Positions 7,870-16,346 of a stretch of DNA of 64,000 nucleotides are shown piece after piece. The position numbers and the translations under genes were made by a program. The first letter of the stretch is position 1. Each line of letters starts with the position of its first letter. The notes beneath the pieces are model-generated. The model was not told the origin of the DNA, searched no databases, and worked only from the letters and a program-made list of their open reading frames with translations. Source of the stretch: Rhodanobacteraceae bacterium (GTDB lineage Bacteria > Pseudomonadota > Gammaproteobacteria > Xanthomonadales > SZUA-5); assembly GCA_016713135.1 (NCBI GenBank), contig JADJPR010000023.1:682001-746000 (forward strand). The letters run 5' to 3'.

Positions 7870-10017
7870 CTAGAACTTGCCGTAATAGCCTTCCTTCAGC
7901 GCATCGAACAGATTGGCGGCGGTATGGATCTCGCCGTCGTACTCGATTTCCTCGTTGCCCTTGACTTCGACCACGCTGCCGTCTTCGAGTTCGAAGCGGT
8001 AGAGGGTGTTCTCCAGATCCTGCTCCTTGACCAGCACGCCCTGGAAGGCGGCCGGATTGAAGCGGAACGTGGTGCAGCCCTTCAGCCCCTGCTTGTGCGC
8101 GTAGAGGTAGATGTCCTTGAAGTCCGCGTAAGGGTAGTCGGTGGGCACATTGGCGGTCTTGCTGATCGAGGAATCCACCCACTTCTGTGCCGCAGCCTGG
8201 ATGTCGACGTGTTCTTTCGGGCTGATGTCGTCGGCGGCGACGAAATAATCCGGCAGCTTTTCGTCGGCCTTCTCGCTGTAGGGCATCGCCTTCGGGTTGA
8301 CCAGGTGACGGTAGGCCAGCAGCTCAAAGCTGTAGACCTCGACCTTTTCCTTGGACTTCTTGCCCTCGCGGATCACGTTGCGCGAGTAATGGTGCGCGAA
8401 CGAGGGCTCGATGCCGTTGCTGGCGTTGTTGCCGATCGACAGCGAGATGGTGCCGGTCGGCGCGATCGAGCTGTGGTGGGTGAAGCGCGCGCCGGCCTCG
8501 GTCAGATCCTGGCACAGCTCCGGCGCAACGGTGGCCAGGCGCTGCATGTAGCGCGAGTACTTGCCGTGCAGCACGCGGCCGGGGATGCGGTCGCCCATCT
8601 GGTAGCCGTCGGCCACCATTTCCGGGCGCTTGCGCAGCATGTCGCCGGTCACCTCGAAGTCCTCGAGCATGATCGGGGCCGGGCCCTTTTCCTGCGACAG
8701 CGCGAGCGCTTCCTCCCAGCCGGCGACCGCCATGTCGCGCGCCACCTGCTCGGTGAACTCGCAGGATTCGGGCGTGCCGTAACGCATCTTCAGCATCGTC
8801 AGGGTGGAGCCGAGGCCGAGGAAACCCATGCCGTGGCGGCGCTTGCGCATGATCTCGTTGCGCTGGCCTTCCAACGGCAGGCCGTTGACCTCGACCACGT
8901 TGTCCAGCATGCGCGTGAACACGCGCACCACTTCCTTGTATTCCTCCCAGTCGAAGCGCGCGCGGCTGGTGAAGGGCTCGCGCACGAACTTGGTCAGGTT
9001 GACCGAGCCGAGCAGGCAGGAACCATAAGGCGGCAACGGCTGCTCGCCGCAGGGATTGGTCGCGCGGATCTGCTCGCACCACCAGTTGTTGTTCATCTCG
9101 TTGACGCGGTCGATCAGGATGAACCCCGGCTCGGCGAAGTCGTAGGTCGAGGTCATGATCATTTCCCACAGACCTTTCGCCCGGATCTTGCCGTAGATCT
9201 TGCAGGCGACCAGGCCATCGTCACGGCTGACGTAGTTGTGCTTCGTCGGCCACTCGCGCCAGACCACCTGCCTGGGATCGGTGACGTCGATCTCGTGCTG
9301 TTCCTTGACGTGCACCGGGAACACCAGCGGCCAGTCGCCATCGGTCTCCACCGCGTGGATGAACTCGTCGGTGATCAGCAGCGACAGGTTGAACTGGCGC
9401 AGGCGACCGTCCTCGCGCTTGGCCTTGATGAACTCCTTGACGTCCGGATGCGAGACATCGAAGGTGCCCATCTGCGCGCCGCGGCGGCCGCCGGCGCTGG
9501 ACACGGTGAAACACATCTTGTCGTAGATATCCATGAAGGACAGCGGTCCGGAGGTATAGGCGCCGGCACCCGACACGTAGGCGCCGCGCGGGCGCAGCGT
9601 CGAGAATTCGTAGCCGATGCCGCAGCCGGCCTTGAGCGTCAGCCCGGCCTCGTGCACCTTGGCCAGGATGTCGTCCATCGAGTCGCCGATGGTACCGGAC
9701 ACGGTGCAGTTGATCGTGCTGGTGGCCGGCTTGTGCTCGAGCGCGCCGGCATTGGAGGTGATGCGGCCGGCGGGAATGGCGCCACGACGCAGCGCCCAGA
9801 GGAAGCGCTCGTACCAGTAGGCACGCTTTTCCGGCGTGGCTTCGGCATCCGCGAGCGCCCGCGCGACACGCTTGAAGCTGTCGTCCATGGTGCGGTCGAT
9901 CGGATCGCCCAACTTGCTCTTCAGGCGGTACTTCTTGTCCCAGATGTCCTGGGATGCAGGCTGCAACGGGATGTCCACAATGTCATTGCGTACCGCTTCG
10001 AGACGAACGGTGCTCAT
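7870..10017 (-). CDS. nrdJa: Adenosylcobalamin-dependent ribonucleotide reductase, large subunit (NrdJa)
   Basis: This 715-aa protein is the catalytic half of the class II reductase. It has an N-terminal region leading to STINCTVSGTIGDSMDD, the glycine-rich AGCGIGYEFSTLRPRGA stretch, GRRGAQMGTFDVSHPD, and the active-site segment ATNPCGEQPLPPYGSCLLGSVNL with the conserved Asn-Pro-Cys-Gly-Glu. SSIAPTGTISLSIGNNASNGIEP binds substrate phosphate in relatives. The enzyme works without oxygen-dependent metal radical assembly, using adenosylcobalamin. The start at 10017 (MSTVRLEAVRN) is favoured by GGAGG 8 bp upstream; an earlier ATG adds only seven residues. nrdJb completes the enzyme downstream. 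Confidence 0.93.
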   Translation of the reverse strand: MSTVRLEAVRNDIVDIPLQPASQDIWDKKYRLKSKLGDPIDRTMDDSFKRVARALADAEATPEKRAYWYERFLWALRRGAIPAGRITSNAGALEHKPATSTINCTVSGTIGDSMDDILAKVHEAGLTLKAGCGIGYEFSTLRPRGAYVSGAGAYTSGPLSFMDIYDKMCFTVSSAGGRRGAQMGTFDVSHPDVKEFIKAKREDGRLRQFNLSLLITDEFIHAVETDGDWPLVFPVHVKEQHEIDVTDPRQVVWREWPTKHNYVSRDDGLVACKIYGKIRAKGLWEMIMTSTYDFAEPGFILIDRVNEMNNNWWCEQIRATNPCGEQPLPPYGSCLLGSVNLTKFVREPFTSRARFDWEEYKEVVRVFTRMLDNVVEVNGLPLEGQRNEIMRKRRHGMGFLGLGSTLTMLKMRYGTPESCEFTEQVARDMAVAGWEEALALSQEKGPAPIMLEDFEVTGDMLRKRPEMVADGYQMGDRIPGRVLHGKYSRYMQRLATVAPELCQDLTEAGARFTHHSSIAPTGTISLSIGNNASNGIEPSFAHHYSRNVIREGKKSKEKVEVYSFELLAYRHLVNPKAMPYSEKADEKLPDYFVAADDISPKEHVDIQAAAQKWVDSSISKTANVPTDYPYADFKDIYLYAHKQGLKGCTTFRFNPAAFQGVLVKEQDLENTLYRFELEDGSVVEVKGNEEIEYDGEIHTAANLFDALKEGYYGKF

Positions 10018-10069
10018 CAAAACTGCCTCCCCAGGCATCAGGCGCGTTTTTCTTGTGTGTTGCGGTGTT

Positions 10070-10119
10070 GCAACTAGTTCTTGATGCCAGTTGGCAGCTC
10101 AACCACAACATCTAGTGGT
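10070..10119 (-). promoter_or_regulatory. Possible NrdR-like operator upstream of nrdJa
   Basis: Upstream of nrdJa are two palindromic sites about 35 bp apart: ACCACTAGATGTTGTGGT (on the minus strand, 10102-10119) and an AACTAGTT core near 10072-10079. The first resembles NrdR boxes loosely (AC....AT.T..GT). Site quality and spacing are imperfect, so this is only a suggestion. No cobalamin riboswitch is apparent. Confidence 0.25.
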
Positions 10120-10212
10120 GCGACGGGCGCGAAGTTTGGAATCGCCGGGGCGGGACGTCAAGCGACTTCGTGCCGGAAGTGTGACCCATTGCTGCGCGAG
10201 CCGATGAGCGGA

Positions 10213-10380
10213 TGGTTGTGGGTTGTGGGTTGTGGGTTGTGGGTTGTGGGTTGTGGGTTCTGGGTTCTGGGTTGTGGGTTCTGGGTTGTGGGTTCTGGGT
10301 TGTGGGCAGAAAAGCCGGCCGCCGACTGCATTCGCTTCGGCCTTTGCCGCCCACAACCCAGAACTCACAACCCCAGAACC
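10213..10380. repeat. Word-hairpin element, GGTTGTG/GGTTCTG type, upstream of nrdJa
   Basis: The left arm (about 10213-10308) has roughly thirteen 7-base words, GGTTGTG or GGTTCTG. The shorter right arm (about 10348-10380) is CCCACAACCCAGAACTC-like. The loop includes AAAGCCGGCC and CGGCCTTT, which can form an inner stem. The G-rich arm has many GGG tracts spaced by 4 bases, a canonical G-quadruplex pattern. The element lies between the 5' end of nrdJa and the 3' end of the GGDEF-EAL gene. The same word occurs at 31678. Confidence 0.9.
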
Positions 10381-10385
10381 GTGAC

Positions 10386-13343
10386 TCAAACGATCTCCCC
10401 CACCGGCAGCGGCCGGCTGAACAAGAAGCCCTGACCGAGCTTGCAGCCGAGCTCGCGCAGGGCCTGGCACTGAATGTGGGTCTCGATGCCCTCGCCGATG
10501 ACCTCGATGCCGAGCGAGTCGGACAGGGCATGGATCGCGCGCACGACGGCGGCGCTGCCGCCTTCCTGGCCGGGTTTCAGGTCGGAGACGAAGGAGCGGT
10601 CGATCTTCAGCGAGTGGATCGGAAAGCGGTGCAGGTAGGACAGCGAGGAGTACCCGGTGCCGAAATCGTCCAGTTGCACCCGTACGCCATCTTCGCGCAG
10701 GCGCTCCAGCAGGCGCCGCACGTGGTCCGGGTTCTCCAGCAGCGCGCCCTCGGTGACTTCCAGGCGCACGCGCTGCGGCGCCAGGCCGTGGGCATCGATC
10801 AGGCGCATCACCGAGCGGTCGAAGTCGCCCGCGCGCAACTGGCGCGCGGAAACATTGATGCTGACGTAGGCGTCCGGTTGCGGCAGGCGCTGGGCGTCGC
10901 GACAGGCGAGCGCGAACATCTGCCAGTCGATCTGCTCGATCGAGCCGTTGTCTTCGGCGACGTTGAGGAAATCCCCCGGCAGCAGCAGGCCGCGCTCGCC
11001 ATGGCGCCAGCGCAGCAGCGCCTCGTAGCCGACCACCGCTGCGTCTTCCAGGCGCACGATCGCCTGGAAGTGCGGCTCGAACTCGCCGCGCGCCAGAGCG
11101 CGTCGCAGGTCGCCCTCGAGATCCAGCACGCGCAAGGCTTCGGCGCGCAGCTGCTCGTCGAACAGCTCGAAGCGCTGGCGCCCCTGAGCCTTGGCGCGGT
11201 ACATCGCCACGTCGGCATCGCGCAGCAGTTCCTCGGCGCGGGTGTAGCGCGGATGCGAGAAGGCAATGCCGATGCTGGCCGAGGTGAACAGCTCCTTGCC
11301 GCCGATGCGCATCGGCTCGGCGAGGGCCGAAATGACGCGGTCGGCGATGAAGGTGGCGCGGTCCGGGTGGTGCAGGTCGTCGAGCAGGATGGCGAATTCG
11401 TCGCCGCCCAGACGCGCGACGGTATCCGGCTCGCGTACCGCCGCGGCGATCCGGGTGGCCGCTTGTTTCAGCAACTCATCGCCCACCAGGTGGCCGACAC
11501 TGTCGTTGACCACCTTGAAGCGGTCGAGATCGAGGAACAGCACGGCGAAGCCGCGCGATTCGCCGCGGCGGAAACGGGTCAGCGCGCGCGCCAGGCGGTC
11601 GAGCAGGAAAGCGCGGTTGGGCAGCCCGGTCAGGGTGTCGTGCAGGGCCTGGTGCTTGAGGGTGTCCTCGACCCGCTCGCGCTCGACGATCTCATTGGTC
11701 AGTTCGCGGTTGGCGACGGCCAGTTCGTGCGTGCGGTCGGCCACGCGCCGTTCCAGATCGGCATAGGCCGCGCGCAGTCCATCCTGCGCGCGCTTGCGCT
11801 CCAGCCCGTTGGCGATGTGGTAGCCGACAAAAGTCAGCAGTTCCTGGTCGCGCTCGGTGAACGGGATGTCGGCCGAATAACTCTGCACCGCAACCACGCC
11901 GACGGTGCGTTCGTCGCAGATCAGCGGGACGCCGAGCCAGTAGACCGAGCGCGAACCGAAGCTCGCCACCTCTCCTGCGTGCGCCAGCGACTCGATGGCG
12001 TCGCGGTCGGCCAACAGCGCCTGCCCGGTGCGCAACACATATTCGGTCAGGCCCTTGGCCAGCTTGCGCCGCTGGCGCACCGGGTCGCGCTCGTCCACCG
12101 AATACGGAAACTCCAGCTCGCTGCCGTCATCGCTGACCAGCGCGATGTAGAAATTGCGCGCGTACAGCAGCTGGTCGACGATCCCGTGCACCGCCGCGTA
12201 GAACTCCTCCAGCGACTCGGCGGTGCTGGACTTCTCCGCGATCCGGTAGAGCGCCGCCTGCAGGCGTTCGCTGCGCTGGCGCTCCAGGACCTCCTGGCGC
12301 AGTTCGCGATTGGCCGCGGCCAGTTCGCGCGTGCGCTCGTCCACCCTACGCTCCATTTCCTCCTGCGCCTGCTTGCGATCCAGCGCGGTGAGGATGTGCT
12401 GCGCGACATAGGTCAGCAGGGTGCGGTCCTCGGCGCTGAATCGATGCTCCTCGCGGTAGCTCTGGACCACGATCGCGCCGCGAACCTCGCCCGCTCCGAC
12501 CAGCGGCACGCCCAGCCAATCGACGCTGTCCGGGCCCAGGCTGTCGTCGCGCGCCACGCCCAGGCGCTCACGCAGCGTATCGGAAGGACCCATCTGCGCC
12601 TGGCCGCTCGCGAGCATCGCGAGCGTCAGGCTGTTCGGGATGCTGCTGACCGGGATCGCGGCGCCCGGGACCGGGCGGTCGGTGTCCTCGGTATCGGCGA
12701 AGTAGAGGAAGCGCAGGGAGTCGGGATCGTGCTCGCGCAGCACGATGAAGAAGTTCTCGGCGTACATCAGCTCGCCGACGACGCCGTGCACGCTCTGCAT
12801 CATCTCCGGCATGTCCAGTTCGGAGCTGGCCATCTCGGCAATCGCATACAGCGCGCGCTGCAGGCGCTCGGCGCGCTCCAGTCGCAGCACGGCCTGGGTC
12901 AGCGTGTCGAGTTCGACCAACCGCCCCGCCACGGCGGCGATATCGTCGACGAAGCGCTGCCACTCGCTGTCTACCGGCTGCGCGTGCGCAGCTGGCCAGG
13001 CCAGCGCGGCACGGCCCATGACGCCGGAGACCAGTTCGCGACAGGCGAAGGGTCCGTCGCCGCGCGGTCCGGCGTTTCCCGCCCATTGCTCCAGCCAGGC
13101 GCGTTCTTCATTGCTGGCCGCGGCGGCAGGGGCCACCAGTTGCCTCGCCGGCTCGCCCGACAGTGCGCTGCGCGACCACCAGACCAGCATCAGTCGCGGT
13201 ATGCCGAAGCGGCGGTGGGCCTCGCGCGCGGCGACATGCGCGAGGGTTTCCAGGTCAGAGGTCCGCAGCAATTCGCGCACGAATCCGCCATGTCCGCCGT
13301 TGCCGCCGGTGGTGGCCATCGCTTCGACTGCTTGCGGATTCAT
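10386..13343 (-). CDS. GAF-GGDEF-EAL cyclic-di-GMP signalling protein
   Basis: A 985-aa soluble protein. After an N-terminal region there is a GAF-like domain (around residues 140-300, YAENFFIVLREHDPDSLRFLYF), a coiled coil (QAQEEMERRVDERTRELAAANRELR), a second GAF-like domain (about 340-480, LLYARNFYIALVSDDGSELEFPY) and another coiled coil. A GGDEF domain follows with the intact catalytic motif RLGGDEFAIL, then a C-terminal EAL domain with YEALLRW, INVSARQL and LDDFGTGYSSLSYL. Both c-di-GMP synthesis and hydrolysis motifs are intact, so it may be bifunctional. The start at 13343 (MNPQAVEAM) avoids an unlikely extension into the cysK promoter region. Confidence 0.92.
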   Translation of the reverse strand: MNPQAVEAMATTGGNGGHGGFVRELLRTSDLETLAHVAAREAHRRFGIPRLMLVWWSRSALSGEPARQLVAPAAAASNEERAWLEQWAGNAGPRGDGPFACRELVSGVMGRAALAWPAAHAQPVDSEWQRFVDDIAAVAGRLVELDTLTQAVLRLERAERLQRALYAIAEMASSELDMPEMMQSVHGVVGELMYAENFFIVLREHDPDSLRFLYFADTEDTDRPVPGAAIPVSSIPNSLTLAMLASGQAQMGPSDTLRERLGVARDDSLGPDSVDWLGVPLVGAGEVRGAIVVQSYREEHRFSAEDRTLLTYVAQHILTALDRKQAQEEMERRVDERTRELAAANRELRQEVLERQRSERLQAALYRIAEKSSTAESLEEFYAAVHGIVDQLLYARNFYIALVSDDGSELEFPYSVDERDPVRQRRKLAKGLTEYVLRTGQALLADRDAIESLAHAGEVASFGSRSVYWLGVPLICDERTVGVVAVQSYSADIPFTERDQELLTFVGYHIANGLERKRAQDGLRAAYADLERRVADRTHELAVANRELTNEIVERERVEDTLKHQALHDTLTGLPNRAFLLDRLARALTRFRRGESRGFAVLFLDLDRFKVVNDSVGHLVGDELLKQAATRIAAAVREPDTVARLGGDEFAILLDDLHHPDRATFIADRVISALAEPMRIGGKELFTSASIGIAFSHPRYTRAEELLRDADVAMYRAKAQGRQRFELFDEQLRAEALRVLDLEGDLRRALARGEFEPHFQAIVRLEDAAVVGYEALLRWRHGERGLLLPGDFLNVAEDNGSIEQIDWQMFALACRDAQRLPQPDAYVSINVSARQLRAGDFDRSVMRLIDAHGLAPQRVRLEVTEGALLENPDHVRRLLERLREDGVRVQLDDFGTGYSSLSYLHRFPIHSLKIDRSFVSDLKPGQEGGSAAVVRAIHALSDSLGIEVIGEGIETHIQCQALRELGCKLGQGFLFSRPLPVGEIV

Positions 13344-13534
13344 CGGCCTCCCTGCTCCGGCCCCGAGGATGCCCCAGCGGAGTCTCCGCCCGCTGCAAGT
13401 GTATGCCGATGCGCACCGTTTTTGCCGACCTCGCGCCGGCGACATGTCGATATGACGACGGCGACTGGTGTCGCCCCCGTCCGCTGGGGCACCATGCGGG
13501 TCCAATCTTCGATCGCACCGGTCCGGAGCGCGCC

Positions 13535-14500
13535 ATGATCCACGCCAGCATCCTCGACACCATCGGCAACACGCCGATCGTCCGCATCAATCGCCTCGCG
13601 CCGCCGGGCGTCGAGATGTACGTCAAGGTCGAGGCCTTCAACCCGGGATCCTCGGTCAAGGACCGCCTGGCACTGGCGATCATCCAGGACGCCGAGGCGC
13701 GCGGAGAACTGAAACCGGGACAGACCGTGGTCGAAGCCACCAGCGGCAACACCGGCATCGCGCTGGCGATGGTCTGCGCCGCGCGCGGCTATCCCTTCGT
13801 CTCGGTGATGGTCGAGACCTTCTCGATCGAGCGGCGCAAGATCATGCGCGGCTACGGTGCCAAGGTGATCCTGACGCCGGCGGCCGAGCGCGGCTCGGGC
13901 ATGGTGCGCCGCGCCGAGGAACTGGCGAAGAAGCACGGCTGGTTCCTCGCCCGCCAGTTCGAGAACGAGGCAAACCCGGCCTACCACCGCAGCACCACCG
14001 GCCCCGAGATCCTGCGCGACTTCGCCAACCGCCGGCTCGACTACTTCGTCAGCGGCTGGGGCACCGGCGGCACACTGACCGGCGTCGGCCAGATGCTCAA
14101 GCTCGCCCGCCCGGGCGTCCGGATCGTCACCACCGAACCCGCCGCGGCGCCGCTGCTGGCCGGCAAGCCCTGGTCGCCGCACAAGATCCAGGGCTGGACC
14201 CCGGATTTCGTGCCTGCAGTGCTGGACCGCACGGTGTTCGACGACAACATCGCCATCGACGATGTCACCGCGCGCGACACCGCGCGCCTGCTGGCGCACC
14301 AGGAGGGCGTCTTCGTCGGCATCTCCGCCGGCGCCACCTTCGCCGCCGCGCTCGAAGTGGCGCGCCAGGCCGCACCCGGCAGCGTCATCCTTGCCATGCT
14401 CCCCGACACCGGCGAGCGCTACCTGTCCACCTTCCTGTTCGAAGGCGTCTCCGAAGGCTCGGACGACGAGTGGCTCTCTGCTCTGGACGCAGCCAGTTGA
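13535..14500 (+). CDS. cysK: Cysteine synthase (O-acetylserine sulfhydrylase)
   Basis: A 321-aa PLP enzyme that makes cysteine from O-acetylserine and sulfide. The N-terminus is typical (MIHASILDTIGNTPIVRINRL). The PLP lysine is in NPGSSVKDRLAL (about residue 45), the substrate loop TSGNTG near 70, the phosphate-binding GTGGTLTG near 180, and SAGATFAAAL near 265. Length is normal for CysK/CysM. CysK and CysM cannot be cleanly separated by eye; start-region motifs favour CysK. It is divergent from the GGDEF-EAL gene and ends next to a word hairpin. Confidence 0.9.
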   Translation: MIHASILDTIGNTPIVRINRLAPPGVEMYVKVEAFNPGSSVKDRLALAIIQDAEARGELKPGQTVVEATSGNTGIALAMVCAARGYPFVSVMVETFSIERRKIMRGYGAKVILTPAAERGSGMVRRAEELAKKHGWFLARQFENEANPAYHRSTTGPEILRDFANRRLDYFVSGWGTGGTLTGVGQMLKLARPGVRIVTTEPAAAPLLAGKPWSPHKIQGWTPDFVPAVLDRTVFDDNIAIDDVTARDTARLLAHQEGVFVGISAGATFAAALEVARQAAPGSVILAMLPDTGERYLSTFLFEGVSEGSDDEWLSALDAAS

Positions 14501-14510
14501 ACGCGACGGG

Positions 14511-14747
14511 GCCGGTTAAACGCGGAGACGCAGAGAGCACGGAGGAAAGCCGCAGAGAAGGAGCGAGAGTGTTTCCGGGGAGACTCGAGCCTGCAGCACC
14601 TGCCGCGAACCCCGCCCACGTCTCTTGCTCGTCTCTGCGTCCTCCGCGTCTCTGCGTTGAATGGCCCCCGGCACTCCCGAGCCAAAACCTGACGCTCCTC
14701 CGCGGCTTTTCTCCGCGTCCTCCGCGTCTCCGCGTTTGACCGGCCCG
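14511..14747. repeat. Word-hairpin element, GCGGAGACGCAGAG type, between cysK and phoQ
   Basis: The left arm (14511-14569) begins GCCGGTTAAACGCGGAGACG. A right arm at 14694-14747 is its complement and ends CGCGTTTGACCGGCCC; the arms match over about 50 bp. A second right-arm copy lies at 14623-14665 (GTCTCTGCGTCCTCCGCGTC), so two alternative folds are possible. The element sits between convergent cysK and the phoQ-like gene. A near-identical outer arm occurs at 38238, where its TAA is the apeP stop codon. Confidence 0.9.
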
Positions 14748-14755
14748 GCCGCGCC

Positions 14756-16138
14756 TCACCCGCCGAGCGGCGGGAGGCGGACTTCGAAGGACGCGCCACC
14801 CAGCGAAGATGAACGGCTGACCTTCATCTCGCCGCCATAAGACGCGACGATGTCGCCGATGATCGACAGGCCGATGCCGTGGCCCTGGACGCGCTCGTCG
14901 CCGCGCACACCGCGCTTGAGCACTTCGCTGATCTTGTCATCCGGGATTCCTGGGCCGTCGTCCTCGACGCGCAAGAGCAGGCCGGGGCGACGGGCTTTGG
15001 GCAAGCCGAGCGGTTCGGCGGTCAGCAGCACGCGGCCCTTGCACCACTTGAAGGCGTTGTCGAGCAGATTGCCCATCAGCTCCATCAGATCGCCCTTGTC
15101 GCCATGGAACATGCTGCGCGGGTCGACTTCGAACTCGGCCAGTGCGCCCTTGCGGGCATAGACCTTCTCCAGCGTCAGCGCAATCTCCTCGGCGTGCGGC
15201 TGGATCGCCAGCGGGGCGGCATAGGTCTGGTGCCCGCTCTTGGCCGCGCGCGCCAGCTGGTAGGCGACGATCTCGTCCATCCGCACGACCTGCTCCAGGC
15301 CGCCGGCGCGCATCTTTGCGGGGTCAGACTCGTTCTCGAACAGGCCGCGCATCACCGCCAGCGGCGTCTTCAGGCTGTGCGCCAGATCGCCCAGGGTATT
15401 GCGGTAGCGCCGCAGGTGCTCGCGCTCGCTCTTGATGAAGTCGTTGAGTCCACGGGTCAGCGCCGACAGTTCCAGCGGATAGTGCCCCGGGAGCTGTTCG
15501 GACTCGCCGCGCTCGACCAACGCCAGGTCGCGCGCGACCGCGCGCAGCGGGCGCAGGCTCCATACCAGCAGCAGCGCCTGGAACAGCAACAGCAGCAGGC
15601 CCAGACCACCGAGCACCACCCACATGGTTTCGCGGAAGGCGCGGATCTGGCGCCGCACCGAGGACTGGCGCTCGCCGACATTGATGGTCACGCGCACATC
15701 CTTGCCGGAGGGCGAACGCGCCTCGAACAGCACCCCCATGCTCAGCATGTAGAAGCCGCCGCGGGTGCTGGTGGGCACCTTGAAGCTCATCTCGCCGGGC
15801 TTGAGCGCGTCTTCGAAGGGCAACTCGCGATCCAGCGCGGACGGCGATTCCCAGCGGAAGTTCTCGGCGTAAATCGAGGCCACCAGGTCCGAGCCCGGAC
15901 GGTCCAGCCGTGGTTCGGGCAGGAACTCCGGAACCAGCACCTCACCCCGCACCGAGGTGTCGGTCCGTGCGAGGAAGGAATAGGCCACCGACTGCAGGCG
16001 CTCGCGCAGCACCGAGTAGGCCCACTGCTCGAAGGCTCGCTCCAGCGCATAACCGGTCAGCCCGATGAAGGCCGCCAGCACCAGGCTCGCCGCCAGCAGC
16101 GAGCGCGCAGCCAGCGAGAACTGGCGGCGGGTGGTCAT
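14756..16138 (-). CDS. PhoQ-like sensor histidine kinase
   Basis: A 460-aa membrane kinase. The first transmembrane segment is at about residues 10-30 (AARSLLAASLVLAAFIGLTG). A periplasmic domain runs to about 165 and the second segment is WVVLGGLGLLLLLFQALLLVW. HAMP-like sequence leads to a HisKA domain with the phosphoacceptor in GDLAHSLKTPLAVM and a HATPase domain (N box MGNLLDNAFKWCKG, DDGPGIPDD, GHGIGLSIIGDIV). The LAHSLKTPL signature is typical of PhoQ-type kinases. The cognate regulator is immediately upstream (16347-17027), but a word hairpin of about 100 bp lies between them, so kinase expression may be uncoupled from that of the regulator. The sensed signal is unknown here. Confidence 0.87.
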   Translation of the reverse strand: MTTRRQFSLAARSLLAASLVLAAFIGLTGYALERAFEQWAYSVLRERLQSVAYSFLARTDTSVRGEVLVPEFLPEPRLDRPGSDLVASIYAENFRWESPSALDRELPFEDALKPGEMSFKVPTSTRGGFYMLSMGVLFEARSPSGKDVRVTINVGERQSSVRRQIRAFRETMWVVLGGLGLLLLLFQALLLVWSLRPLRAVARDLALVERGESEQLPGHYPLELSALTRGLNDFIKSEREHLRRYRNTLGDLAHSLKTPLAVMRGLFENESDPAKMRAGGLEQVVRMDEIVAYQLARAAKSGHQTYAAPLAIQPHAEEIALTLEKVYARKGALAEFEVDPRSMFHGDKGDLMELMGNLLDNAFKWCKGRVLLTAEPLGLPKARRPGLLLRVEDDGPGIPDDKISEVLKRGVRGDERVQGHGIGLSIIGDIVASYGGEMKVSRSSSLGGASFEVRLPPLGG

Positions 16139-16185
16139 GGGGCGGCCAGCCCCGGAGCCAGGCCGCGGTCATGCGGCGCGGATAT

Positions 16186-16289
16186 TGAGGGCACGAGGGC
16201 ATGAGGGCACGAGGGCACGTGAAAGCCGGCGCTCGCACTGGGCGGCTCTTGCGTGCCCTCGTGCCCTCGTGCCCTCGTGCCCTCCAACG
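16186..16289. repeat. Word-hairpin element, GAGGGCAC type, between phoQ and phoP
   Basis: The left arm (16186-16221) repeats the 8-base word GAGGGCAC four times. The right arm (16247-16289) is GTGCCCTC repeated. The loop reads GTGAAAGCCGGCGCTCGCAC, then GGGCGGCTCTT. The pairing is close to perfect over about 35 bp. The same word is used in units at 19626, 20001 and 20197. It lies in the intergenic stretch between the phoP-like and phoQ-like genes. Confidence 0.92.
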
Positions 16290-16346
16290 AAAAAGACGCG
16301 GCCGGCATCACACCATCCGTCGCTAGCCGCGTCCCCACGCCCGCCC

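Noticed and set aside
10018..10212. Cobalamin riboswitch in front of the B12-dependent reductase
   Set aside because: I could not find a B12-box-like GCCACTG or the expected multi-stem layout; only weak NrdR-like palindromes are present.
10212..13538. 1108-aa open frame on the plus strand antisense to the GGDEF-EAL gene
   Set aside because: The opposite strand has clear GAF, GGDEF and EAL motifs; the plus-strand frame is a GC-rich shadow with His/Gln/Arg-rich content.
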